Source of the DNA: Alphaproteobacteria bacterium
GTDB taxonomy: Bacteria > Pseudomonadota > Alphaproteobacteria > Micavibrionales > UBA2020
NCBI GenBank assembly: GCA_021413445.1
Contig: JAIOQI010000066.1
Span: 1 to 42,680 of the forward strand
DNA: 42,680 nucleotides
Direction: 5' to 3'
Shown here: one piece after another, positions 1 through 6,599 of the stretch
How the letters are laid out: every line of letters begins with the position of its first letter
Numbering within the stretch: the stretch's first letter is position 1
Program-made: the position numbers and the translations under genes
Notes under the pieces: model-generated
What the model saw: only the letters and a program-made list of their open reading frames with translations
Told to the model about the DNA's origin: nothing
Databases searched by the model: none

Positions 1-399
1 CATGCCCAGCGCGAGGGGCGGCCTGTCGTGTTCGGCCAGCTCAAGGACGCCGGGAAATTCCCCGACCTGAAAGCCCTGGCCGGCGATGCCAAGCTGACGC
101 AGATGGCCGCCATCGTTTCCGATGCCGACCTCTACGCCTCCAGCGGCGCGGGGCTGAAGTCCAATATGGTGATGAGCGAATTGCTGACACGGGAAAACCG
201 CAAGCATGGCGGCACGGCGGATTTCACCAACGACAACGCCCGCCTGTTTTTCCTCGATAGCATTGTCGGCAAAGAAGGCTTCGCCTCGGCGCCGGGACGC
301 GCCGCCGCCAACGATAATCTGGAGAGCCTGCGCGCTGAAACCGCACGCCGCATTGCGGCAGGCAAAAAGCCCCCGCCGCCGCCCGGCCCCGGGCATTAG
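1..399 (+). CDS. C-terminal part of an unidentified protein (cut by window start)
   Basis: The reading frame is open from base 1 to a TAG at 397-399, and the codons before the first internal GTG (28) are also open, so this is most likely the 3' end of a longer gene whose start lies outside the window. About 132 residues are visible. They are mostly soluble and helical in character, with many Ala, Asp and Lys, and end in a run of five prolines followed by Gly-Pro-Gly-His. No signal peptide or membrane segment is visible in the part present. I do not recognise the family and assign no function. The following 140 bases are AT-rich and hold the promoter of the next gene. Confidence 0.6.
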   Translation, partial: HAQREGRPVVFGQLKDAGKFPDLKALAGDAKLTQMAAIVSDADLYASSGAGLKSNMVMSELLTRENRKHGGTADFTNDNARLFFLDSIVGKEGFASAPGRAAANDNLESLRAETARRIAAGKKPPPPPGPGH

Positions 400-504
400 G
401 AGTTTTACCGTCGTTCCAAATAATAATTTCCCTCTCCCCTTGCAAGAGATGGTGACGAAAGAATAATTTTAAACCATCATTGATTTTAAATGATAACTTA
501 ACCA

Positions 505-533
505 TTGACTTAACATAGAAATTTCGTTATTTT
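505..533 (+). promoter_or_regulatory. Candidate sigma-70 promoter for the 565 gene
   Basis: TTGACT at 505-510, a 17-nt spacer, then TATTTT at 528-533. Transcription would start near 540, giving a short leader of about 25 nt that carries the AGGAGA ribosome site at 553-558. The same -10 hexamer and spacing recur at 33363-33391. This is a consensus match only. Confidence 0.5.
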
Positions 534-564
534 CCCTATGAATAATAAAATCAGGAGAAATAAC

Positions 565-1269
565 ATGTGGCCATTTGATATAGCGAGCAGGAAAGCCTTC
601 AAAAAAGCGCAGGCACGGGATCAGCTTTTTAAAAGACTGAAAGAGGCTGCGGAAACCGGAGATCGACCAAGAATATTTGATTCTGTTCACTGCCTGTTGC
701 ACGATCATCTGGGAGACGCCCTCCTGCCCGCGTTCCTGGCGGCAACAGTGGATACGCTAAAGAAAAAAGATCCTTCTCTCGCAATAGACGTTGCCCTCTA
801 CACCATTGGCACACGGGATTATCAGGATGAGAACAAAAACGCCCAATTTAAAAAAATTCAGCTGGCCGTGGCCGAAAAATCTTTTGAGGCCATGGCGCTT
901 GCAGACAAAAGCAATCCCGGAGAAATGGCCGGAGTCGCCATGCTGGCCGGAGTCGTTACCAAGATAGACAATGCCGGAAGCGCTACGGAGGCGCGCGCCC
1001 TGCGCCAGTGGGCAGAAGCAATGGACGTACTGGCTGCCAAAGATATGGCGAATTATGCCACGGCTGCCGCCAGCAATGCCGCCTGCGGATTAGGGTCCCG
1101 CGCCTTATCGGAATTGGCTACGGAAAAATGGGAGAAAACTCTGACGACTCTGGCCACAACCGACAAGGCGACTGCCGCAACCCTGGCAAAGTTTTTCGCA
1201 CAGAAGTGCGAAGAGTTTGAGGCCCCATTTAAGCAAAGAGCTTCCGCCCTCGCTCAAAAGCTTTCCTAA
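565..1269 (+). CDS. Hypothetical Ala-rich helical protein, 234 aa
   Basis: I start at ATG 565 because AGGAGA lies 6 nt upstream (553-558); an in-frame ATG at 538 would sit at or before the predicted transcription start. The protein begins MWPFDIASRK and is almost entirely predicted helix, with Ala-rich segments (roughly residues 100-190) that resemble stacked helical hairpins. It has no signal peptide and no clear transmembrane segment, so it is probably cytoplasmic. No catalytic motif is visible and I do not recognise a family. It has its own promoter and is convergent with fliP (9 bases between the stops), so it is a single-gene unit rather than part of the flagellar operon. The AT-rich upstream region contrasts with the GC-rich genes around it. 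Confidence 0.7.
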   Translation: MWPFDIASRKAFKKAQARDQLFKRLKEAAETGDRPRIFDSVHCLLHDHLGDALLPAFLAATVDTLKKKDPSLAIDVALYTIGTRDYQDENKNAQFKKIQLAVAEKSFEAMALADKSNPGEMAGVAMLAGVVTKIDNAGSATEARALRQWAEAMDVLAAKDMANYATAAASNAACGLGSRALSELATEKWEKTLTTLATTDKATAATLAKFFAQKCEEFEAPFKQRASALAQKLS

Positions 1270-1278
1270 GCTGGCGTT

Positions 1279-2058
1279 TTACGTTCCGCCGCCATAGCTC
1301 TGCACCAGACTCCCCGCGATCAGGTACCAGCCATCGACCAGCACGAAGAAGATGATCTTGAACGGCAGGGCGATCATCACCGGGGGCAGCATCATCATCC
1401 CCATCGACATCAGGATCGACGACGTCACCATGTCGATGATAAGGAATGGCAAAAAGATTAAAAACCCGATTTCAAAGGCGCGCCTCAGCTCCGAGATCAT
1501 GAAGGCCGGGATGACCACCTGCAGCGGGGTCGCCATCGGGTCTTCCAGTTTCGGGGTTTTGCTGAGGTTCATGAACAGCATGAGATCCTTCTCCCGCGCA
1601 TGTTTGAGCATGAACTGCTTGAACGGCGTCACCGCCTTCTGCAATCCCTCCATCTCCGCAATCTCCCCGCTCATGACCGGCTTCAGGCCCTGTTCGTAGG
1701 ACGTCTGGATGGTCGGCGCCATGATGAAGAACGTCAGAAATATGGCGAGACTCAGCAGGACGGTGTTCGGCGGCGTCTGCTGCGTGCCCAGCGCGGTGCG
1801 GAGAAACGACAGCACAATGATGATGCGCGTGAAAGAGGTCATCATCATCAGGATGGATGGTGCCAGCGACAGGACCGTCAGCAAAACGACCATCTGGATG
1901 ACGCGCCCGGCGACCGATCCGCCGCCGGCCCCGTCCCCGCCGCCCTTGCCGCCGAGATCAAGCGTGAAACTCTGCGCCCAGACCTGGTGGGGAACGAACA
2001 GCAGCCCGGCCACCAGCACCAGCCCCGCAATCAAGGTGAAAAGCTTACGCCTGGACAT
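1279..2058 (-). CDS. fliP: Flagellar biosynthetic protein FliP
   Basis: FliP forms, with FliQ and FliR, the inner-membrane export gate of the flagellar type III secretion system. The protein has an N-terminal signal sequence ending near the Ala of HQVWAQ, a short Gly-rich periplasmic linker, and hydrophobic helices containing typical FliP stretches such as TSFTRIIIVLSFLRTALGTQ, then TPLQVVIPAFMISELRRAF and DMVTSSILMSMGMMMLPP. The length of 259 aa is normal. I start at ATG 2058 (MSRRKL) because an AAGGA site lies upstream; an in-frame start at 2076 would add six residues. It overlaps the end of fliO by 14 bases and is the last gene of the minus-strand unit flhX-orf-fliO-fliP. Convergent with the gene at 565. 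Confidence 0.95.
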   Translation of the reverse strand: MSRRKLFTLIAGLVLVAGLLFVPHQVWAQSFTLDLGGKGGGDGAGGGSVAGRVIQMVVLLTVLSLAPSILMMMTSFTRIIIVLSFLRTALGTQQTPPNTVLLSLAIFLTFFIMAPTIQTSYEQGLKPVMSGEIAEMEGLQKAVTPFKQFMLKHAREKDLMLFMNLSKTPKLEDPMATPLQVVIPAFMISELRRAFEIGFLIFLPFLIIDMVTSSILMSMGMMMLPPVMIALPFKIIFFVLVDGWYLIAGSLVQSYGGGT

Positions 2059-2359
2059 TTTTCTGATCCTTTGCAAACTCGACGATATTGTCGCCGGCGA
2101 CCGGGATATTCGTTTCCACGACTGTTTCGCCCTGCGGGCCCAGCAGCAAAAGATGCTCGCGGTCGTCGCGCCTGACCAGCACCAGCCGCCGGCGGTGATC
2201 GAGGGGCATAAACTCGACGATTTTCAGGCGGCGCTTACCGGCGCCGGCCATCATAGAACCGGCCAGACCCATCCGCTTCATGACCCATGACAACAGCAGC
2301 ATCAAGGCGATGACAAAAACAAAGGCGCTGAAAAATTTCAACAGCAGCGTGGTATCCAT
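2045..2359 (-). CDS. fliO: Flagellar biosynthetic protein FliO
   Basis: A 104-aa protein with one N-terminal transmembrane helix (about residues 5-26) followed by a small basic cytoplasmic domain containing RRLKIVEFMPLDHRRRLVLV, which fits the FliO family (short membrane anchor plus a small beta-rich domain). FliO acts as a chaperone for assembly of the FliP ring in the export gate. It starts 3 nt after the stop of the preceding small ORF and overlaps fliP, so translation of the unit is probably coupled. FliO proteins are poorly conserved, so the call rests on architecture plus position directly upstream of fliP. Confidence 0.85.
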   Translation of the reverse strand: MDTTLLLKFFSAFVFVIALMLLLSWVMKRMGLAGSMMAGAGKRRLKIVEFMPLDHRRRLVLVRRDDREHLLLLGPQGETVVETNIPVAGDNIVEFAKDQKNVQA

Positions 2360-2362
2360 GGG

Positions 2363-2650
2363 CTACCCGGCTCCCGTATCGACAAAAACATCCTGCTGTT
2401 CCCGCATGGTGCGGACCAGGACTTCAAGGGACTCGATCAGCACGCTCATCTGGCTTTCAAGGGGCTGCCCCTCCTCTTCAGGCAGTTCGGCAATGGCATC
2501 GCAGATCGCAATGACCTTATCGTCGAGCCCCTGCAAATCCATGATCTCGCCCTTCATCGCGCGCGTCTGGCAATCGCGCACATAATCGATAATCAATTTC
2601 AGCTTCCTGCCGATTTCCGCGGCTTCCCGATCACTCGCTTTAGCGCCCAT
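2363..2650 (-). CDS. Small helical protein in the flagellar unit, function unknown
   Basis: The predicted product is 95 aa, strongly helical, acidic in the second half, with no membrane segment or signal peptide. It contains heptad-like stretches (KLKLIIDYVRDCQTRAMKGE and a C-terminal amphipathic helix rich in Met, Leu and Glu). Size and all-helical character would suit a small flagellar export chaperone of the FliT type, but that is inference: no diagnostic motif is visible. ATG 2650 is chosen; a GTG at 2659 in the same frame is an alternative. It overlaps the 3' end of the flhX-like gene by 11 bases and is followed after 3 nt by fliO, so it is certainly co-expressed with the export-gate genes. 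Confidence 0.7.
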   Translation of the reverse strand: MGAKASDREAAEIGRKLKLIIDYVRDCQTRAMKGEIMDLQGLDDKVIAICDAIAELPEEEGQPLESQMSVLIESLEVLVRTMREQQDVFVDTGAG

Positions 2651-3002
2651 CTGCCCCACCCATACCCTGTTGCGTGTCTTTGCCAGACTGATACGTTCCG
2701 TTCACTTTATAAACATAGGATAAAATTTCCGCCACGGCGACCAAAGCTTCGGAAGGGATGTCGCTGTCCAGCTCGATCGCCGCCAGCATCTGGGCGAGGT
2801 CCCTGTCCTCCCGCACATTGACGCCGTTCTCGAAAGCCAGCCGGACGATTTCCTCCGCCAGCTTGCCGTAGCCGGCCGCCACGACCTTGGGGATAGCGCT
2901 CTCGTCCACCCCGAATTTCTTGAGGGCGACCGCCGCCTGACGCCGGGCTTCCGCCCTGCCCCCTTCGTTATCTTTCGGATCATCATCTAGAATATCGGCC
3001 AT
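2640..3002 (-). CDS. FlhX/FhlB-like protein (homologue of the FlhB C-terminal domain)
   Basis: This 120-aa protein aligns by eye with the C-terminal cytoplasmic domain of FlhB encoded at 7387-8463. AAVALKKFGVDESAIPKVVA matches AVALKYD..APTMVAKG, then AEEIVRLAFENGVNV matches AEKIKAVARENNVPI, and the ending VAEILSYVYK matches VAEVISYVFK. It lacks the membrane domain and the self-cleaving NPTH motif. Stand-alone proteins of this kind are known (FlhX in Helicobacter, FhlB in Bordetella, YlqH in Bacillus) and can substitute for the FlhB C-terminal fragment in export-substrate switching. It is the first gene of the minus-strand flagellar unit, divergent from flgB. It is intact and in-frame, so not a pseudogene of flhB. 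Confidence 0.88.
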   Translation of the reverse strand: MADILDDDPKDNEGGRAEARRQAAVALKKFGVDESAIPKVVAAGYGKLAEEIVRLAFENGVNVREDRDLAQMLAAIELDSDIPSEALVAVAEILSYVYKVNGTYQSGKDTQQGMGGADGR

Positions 3003-3169
3003 GTAGCTTCCTTGTCAGGAATAACTGTAGCAAAAGTTCGGGGGATGTTAATGGCAATAATTTTCTCCTGCCATACAAATGGTTAAAAATGTCTTACACG
3101 CGCCTCAATGTTATGCTACATTTTTTTCACACATCACCTTTATTCGAGTCTCCTGAGAGTCCACATATC

Positions 3170-3586
3170 ATGACCGCACAAGACTTGCCTTTAATGGACG
3201 CTGCCATCAGAAAAATGCGCTGGCATGAAACACGCCAGCGCGTGCTGGCGCAGAATATCGCAAATGCGGATACGGCAGGTTATCAGGCGCAGGACACTGT
3301 TCCCCTTGATTTCAGCAACTTGCTTGAGGGTTCTGCCAATCAACATTCACTTTCTCTTGCAACCACGGATTCAAAACACCTCGGCTTAGACGGCGCTTCA
3401 GGTTTTGCCGGTCAACCTGTTATAAAAACAGAGAAAAAATTTTTTGACAGCTCAGGATCAAGCAATGCGATTTCCGTCGAGGAACAACTGTTAAAAATGA
3501 ACGAAAGCTACACAGACCACCGTCTGGCAGCCGCCATCTATCAAAAAAACGTCGATATGCTGAAAAGGGCTGCCCGGTCTCAATAA
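3170..3586 (+). CDS. flgB: Flagellar basal-body rod protein FlgB
   Basis: FlgB is a proximal rod subunit exported by the flagellar type III apparatus. The N-terminal helix region holds the typical rod/hook-family signature: VLAQNIANADTAGYQAQD. The C-terminal part (VEEQLLKMNESYTDHRLAAA) forms the second conserved helix. I take ATG 3170 (MTAQDLPLMD), which gives 138 aa, the usual FlgB length; the reading frame is open back to 3089 but the extra 27 residues are not FlgB-like. First gene of the plus-strand run flgB-flgC-fliE-fliQ, divergent from the flhX-like gene with about 170 bases between the two starts. Somewhat AT-richer than its neighbours. Confidence 0.93.
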   Translation: MTAQDLPLMDAAIRKMRWHETRQRVLAQNIANADTAGYQAQDTVPLDFSNLLEGSANQHSLSLATTDSKHLGLDGASGFAGQPVIKTEKKFFDSSGSSNAISVEEQLLKMNESYTDHRLAAAIYQKNVDMLKRAARSQ

Positions 3587-3620
3587 TCAGAATCAGCCCG
3601 AACATGGGAGATAGAGCTAT

Positions 3621-4031
3621 ATGGAGTTACTCGATGCAATGACGCAGGCCGCGAAGGGCATAAAAGCCCAAGGGGTGCGGATGCGCGTTATCTCGGAAAA
3701 CATGGCCAATGCCGACGCCACGGCCGACTCTGTCGGTCAGGACCCCTATCGGCGCAAAATCGTCAATTTTAAGTCTGTCCTTGATAAAGTCACCGGCCAG
3801 CGCACGATCGAAGTTGACAGGATCGTGCCGGATAAATCTGAATTTGTCCTCAAACATGAGCCCGGCCACCCGGCGGCGGACAAAAACGGCTACGTCAGGA
3901 CCCCCAACGTCAACCCGATGGTCGAAATGATGGATATGCGGGAAGCGCAAAGGTCTTACGAAGCCAATCTCGGCGTCATCGACATTGCCAAAAGCATGTT
4001 GATGCGCACACTCGATTTACTCAGCAGATAA
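3621..4031 (+). CDS. flgC: Flagellar basal-body rod protein FlgC
   Basis: 136 aa, the usual length for this proximal rod protein. The N-terminus carries the rod-family motif (MRVISENMANADAT) and the C-terminus the second rod motif (NVNPMVEMMDMREAQRSYEA ending in LDLLSR), which together are diagnostic for FlgC. GGGAGA upstream of ATG 3621 serves as the ribosome site. It follows flgB by 34 nt and precedes fliE by 12 nt, the standard flgB-flgC-fliE order. The protein is a substrate of the export gate encoded elsewhere in this window. Confidence 0.96.
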   Translation: MELLDAMTQAAKGIKAQGVRMRVISENMANADATADSVGQDPYRRKIVNFKSVLDKVTGQRTIEVDRIVPDKSEFVLKHEPGHPAADKNGYVRTPNVNPMVEMMDMREAQRSYEANLGVIDIAKSMLMRTLDLLSR

Positions 4032-4043
4032 GGATAAGAACAT

Positions 4044-4355
4044 ATGGCAAACATGACTGCGGCCACCGCCGCCTACTCCAGCGCCCTCAACCAGCTCAGA
4101 AGCGCCTCCGCTGCCGTGGACCCCGCGGAAAGCTCCGGCAGCGCCTTCGGGGATTTGCTGAAACAATCCCTTCAGAATACCGTCGAAAGCCAGCACAGGA
4201 GCGAAAAGGTTTCCGCCGCCGCGCTGTCCGGAAAGGCGGACATGACGGATGTTTTGCAGGCGCTCACCAATGCCGAAATGGCGCTGAACACGGTGCTTGC
4301 CGTCCGTGACAAAGTGGTGCAAGCTTATGAACAGGTTATGCGCACACCGATGTAA
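4044..4355 (+). CDS. fliE: Flagellar hook-basal body complex protein FliE
   Basis: FliE joins the MS ring to the rod and is the first substrate exported through the flagellar gate. The product is 103 aa, all-helical, with the family's conserved C-terminal pattern (DVLQALTNAEMALNTVLAVR followed by DKVVQAYEQVMRTPM). The Ala/Ser-rich N-terminus is variable as in other FliE proteins. AAGGA lies 8-9 nt before ATG 4044. The gene follows flgC directly and is followed by fliQ 19 nt after its stop. Confidence 0.95.
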   Translation: MANMTAATAAYSSALNQLRSASAAVDPAESSGSAFGDLLKQSLQNTVESQHRSEKVSAAALSGKADMTDVLQALTNAEMALNTVLAVRDKVVQAYEQVMRTPM

Positions 4356-4374
4356 GCCCCGGGCTCTTTATATC

Positions 4375-4641
4375 ATGGATGAAACCGAGATCATCGACTT
4401 CACACGCGAAGCCATCATGCTGACGATCACGATCTCGGCGCCGGTGATGCTTGTCGGCCTGGTCGTCGGCGTCCTTATTTCGCTGGTGCAGGCGCTGACG
4501 CAAATCCAGGAAATGACCCTGAGCTTCGTGCCGAAGATCCTCGCCATTTTCGCCACCATTTTCGTCATGTTCCCGCTGATGATCGCCACCCTGATCGCCT
4601 TCACCAACAAGATCGCGGACAAGATCATCGGGATGAGTTAG
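4375..4641 (+). CDS. fliQ: Flagellar biosynthetic protein FliQ
   Basis: FliQ is a two-helix subunit of the FliPQR export gate. ATG 4375 gives 88 aa, matching the family (about 89). Two hydrophobic helices are visible (about residues 16-38 and 51-76), with the conserved intervening segment LVQALTQIQEMTLSFVPKIL. The frame is open upstream to 4297 but that part overlaps fliE and is not FliQ-like. In related alphaproteobacteria fliR usually follows directly; here the next 1.9 kb holds a nitrilase-family gene and a GNAT gene before fliR. It is convergent with the nitrilase gene, with two bases between the stops. Confidence 0.95.
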   Translation: MDETEIIDFTREAIMLTITISAPVMLVGLVVGVLISLVQALTQIQEMTLSFVPKILAIFATIFVMFPLMIATLIAFTNKIADKIIGMS

Positions 4642-4643
4642 AG

Positions 4644-5525
4644 TCAGTCTCCGGTTACCGCCACATGATCCGCCTTCCACGCCCCGGGCCAGACTTCCGC
4701 CTGCCCCCGCCGCATCATGCGAATATCGTCGAGCGACAGATCCCCGATCAGCAAGGGCCCCGCGCCTTCTGCGGTATAGGACGGGGCGACACTCGCCAGC
4801 GTGCCGGTATGGCCGAATTTTTCCTCGCAGGGCAGGAAAAAGCTGGCCCCGGAAATATGCTGTTCGCAACCGGCAGCGCCGCCGATCACCCCCACGGCGG
4901 CAACCGCCGCCAGCAGTTCAACGGCGCGCGCCTTGGCACAGCTGAAGACCCGGTGATACCCGGCCAGCTTGGAGGTCATGGACGGCACAAGGATCAGGTC
5001 AATGTCCAGGCTCGCCATGCGCGCGCTCAGGGCCGGGAGTTCAATATCAAGACAGATGACGACAGCGATCCTGTAGCCCTGCCACTCAAACAGGGACAGT
5101 TCCGAACCCGGGGACAGGTTCCAGTCGTTCTTATCCTTTTCAAAAGGCGTCAGGCACAGCTTGTCCTGCACCAGGGTTTTTCCGTCCGGAAAGTGGATAT
5201 GCGCCCGGTTCGAAAGCGGCGGATCGAGATCCGGCCGGTGAACCGGAAAGCTGCCCGAAACCACAAGCAACCCGTGTTTTACCGCAATCTTCGACACCAG
5301 CGCAGCCGCCTGCGCGGAATATCCGGCCAGCCGGTTCAACTGCTCCGGACCCGGCAGATTGCGTGGGATGAACGCCAGCCAGTGCGCCGCCGAATATTCA
5401 GGCATCAGGAACAGCTGCGCGCCCTTCATTTTGGCCTCGGCAACCTGACTGTCCACCAGCTTGGCCCAGTCCTCCATCGAGGACACCGGATAGGCCAGAT
5501 TTTCCGCCCACAGGGCTACTTTCAT
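4644..5525 (-). CDS. Carbon-nitrogen hydrolase (nitrilase superfamily)
   Basis: A 293-aa protein of the nitrilase/amidase superfamily, which hydrolyses amide or nitrile C-N bonds using a Glu-Lys-Cys triad. All three are visible: Glu43 in LMPEYSAAH, Lys122 in QDKLCLTPFEKD, and Cys158 in AVVICLDIELPAL. No signal peptide; probably cytoplasmic. ATG 5525 (MKVALWAENL) is chosen because GAGGAG lies a few bases upstream; the frame is open to 5573 but with no comparable ribosome site. The exact substrate cannot be read from the sequence. The gene stands between fliQ and fliR, is divergent from the GNAT gene, and has a strong minus-strand promoter (5583-5611). Confidence 0.9.
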   Translation of the reverse strand: MKVALWAENLAYPVSSMEDWAKLVDSQVAEAKMKGAQLFLMPEYSAAHWLAFIPRNLPGPEQLNRLAGYSAQAAALVSKIAVKHGLLVVSGSFPVHRPDLDPPLSNRAHIHFPDGKTLVQDKLCLTPFEKDKNDWNLSPGSELSLFEWQGYRIAVVICLDIELPALSARMASLDIDLILVPSMTSKLAGYHRVFSCAKARAVELLAAVAAVGVIGGAAGCEQHISGASFFLPCEEKFGHTGTLASVAPSYTAEGAGPLLIGDLSLDDIRMMRRGQAEVWPGAWKADHVAVTGD

Positions 5526-5582
5526 AATTTTCTCCTCACAAACCGGAATATACATCAATCTCATAATCGACATTATATTTAA

Positions 5583-5611
5583 ATTATATTGACATAAGAA
5601 TAAAAATTCAA
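5583..5611 (-). promoter_or_regulatory. Candidate promoter of the nitrilase-family gene
   Basis: On the minus strand TTGAAT (5611-5606), a 17-nt spacer and a perfect TATAAT (5588-5583). It would give a leader of about 50 nt before ATG 5525. It interleaves fully with the opposing promoter at 5589-5619. Confidence 0.6.
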
Positions 5612-5619
5612 TACATAAT
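5589..5619 (+). promoter_or_regulatory. Candidate promoter of the GNAT gene
   Basis: A perfect TTGACA at 5589-5594 followed by TACATA at 5612-5617 (spacer 17) or CATAAT at 5614-5619 (spacer 19). The leader to ATG 5663 would be about 40 nt. The -35 lies immediately next to the -10 of the opposite promoter, so the two probably exclude each other. Confidence 0.5.
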
Positions 5620-5662
5620 TGATTCGTTAATCCTTAAAACTCGAAAACAGGGGACATGTGTA

Positions 5663-6508
5663 ATGGGGGAATTACCCAAGAAAGTGAATGGGCTATTTAA
5701 TAACAAGGCTGACGGCGCCCTTAAGGTGACGACAATCTGCGGACAACCCGTGCATATCGTGGATGCCACCAATCCGCGCTCCATTAAGCTGCTTGCCGAA
5801 GCGTACAAAGACGTGTACGAACCCGCATTCCCTTTGCCAGAAGAGCGGGAGACCCTGGAAAACTGGGTCAATAAAATCACCAAAGGCAAGCAAGAGAACT
5901 CAACCATCGTCCTTGCGCTGGTCGTCGAAAACATCAATGCAGAAAACCCCACTGTAAAGGGCATTTCTGTCGGATATTACTATAACAAGGTAGCCGTCGG
6001 TCTGATGGCCTATGTCGCCATTGCCCCGGAATACAGGAATGAAGGTCTGGGACGCGTCATGGTCGAAGCCCGGAAACATGCCTTTCTGGATCTGGCGAAA
6101 AGCAAAGGCAGCCAACTGAAAGGCGTCTTCCTGGAATGCAACGACCCGGAAAAAGTGAAACCGGAAGATGACAGCTTTGACCCGGCCACACGCATAAAGA
6201 TCTTCCAAAAATGGGGCGCCAAAGTTATGCCCATAGATTACGTACAGCCCCCTTTGGAAATAGGCGCCGATAAATGCACAAAATTCAAGTTATTGGCCTA
6301 TCCCCACCCGGAAACAGGTCAATATCCGGCCCCTGACGATATAAAAGCCTATATAGAGGGTATCTACACGTCATGCGCCAAATACTACGGCTGCGCCCCG
6401 GAACAAAACCCTGATTATATAAAAATCATGCAGCAAATCGCCACCCTGCGGCAGGACAATACCCCGCCAAAGAACAAACCGCCCTTCCCCGGCAAGCCTG
6501 GTTTTTAA
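5663..6508 (+). CDS. GNAT-family N-acetyltransferase
   Basis: 281 aa. The acetyl-CoA binding motif A of the GNAT fold is visible as VAIAPEYRNEGLGRVMVEAR, with the pyrophosphate-binding R-x-x-G-x-G element at residues 125-130. The preceding strand and the segment after it (VFLECNDPE) fit motif A/B topology. The N-terminal 30 residues and the Pro-rich C-terminal tail (ending in PPKNKPPFPGKPGF) lie outside the fold. Substrate unknown. ATG 5663 is preceded by AGGGGA. The gene is AT-richer than the flanking flagellar genes and stands between fliQ and fliR with the nitrilase gene, so both look like a later insertion into the flagellar cluster. Confidence 0.85.
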   Translation: MGELPKKVNGLFNNKADGALKVTTICGQPVHIVDATNPRSIKLLAEAYKDVYEPAFPLPEERETLENWVNKITKGKQENSTIVLALVVENINAENPTVKGISVGYYYNKVAVGLMAYVAIAPEYRNEGLGRVMVEARKHAFLDLAKSKGSQLKGVFLECNDPEKVKPEDDSFDPATRIKIFQKWGAKVMPIDYVQPPLEIGADKCTKFKLLAYPHPETGQYPAPDDIKAYIEGIYTSCAKYYGCAPEQNPDYIKIMQQIATLRQDNTPPKNKPPFPGKPGF

Positions 6509-6552
6509 TTTTGGTAAAACCCCCTCCAAGGGCTTATAATGGAGGCTGTTCT

Positions 6553-6574
6553 CATCCCCGCCTTCGCGGGGATG
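6553..6574. repeat. Small palindromic repeat (CATCCCCGC hairpin)
   Basis: A perfect 9-bp inverted repeat (6553-6561 and 6566-6574) with a 4-nt CTTC loop, extended on the right to GGGGATGAC. The same GTCATCCCC/GGGGATGAC edge is found in the larger element at 13485-13610, so this is probably a short member of the same dispersed family. It lies between the GNAT gene and fliR and could also stop or stabilise transcripts. Confidence 0.6.
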
Positions 6575-6599
6575 ACTATGGAGGGGCGCGTTTAGACAG

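Noticed and set aside
2640..3002. Truncated flhB pseudogene
   Set aside because: The frame is intact, has its own start, ends in frame, overlaps the next gene, and matches known stand-alone FlhX/FhlB proteins.
3003..3169. Sigma-54 type promoter for the flagellar genes
   Set aside because: TGGCA at about 3051 is followed by TGC at the wrong distance; GG and GC are not 10 bases apart.
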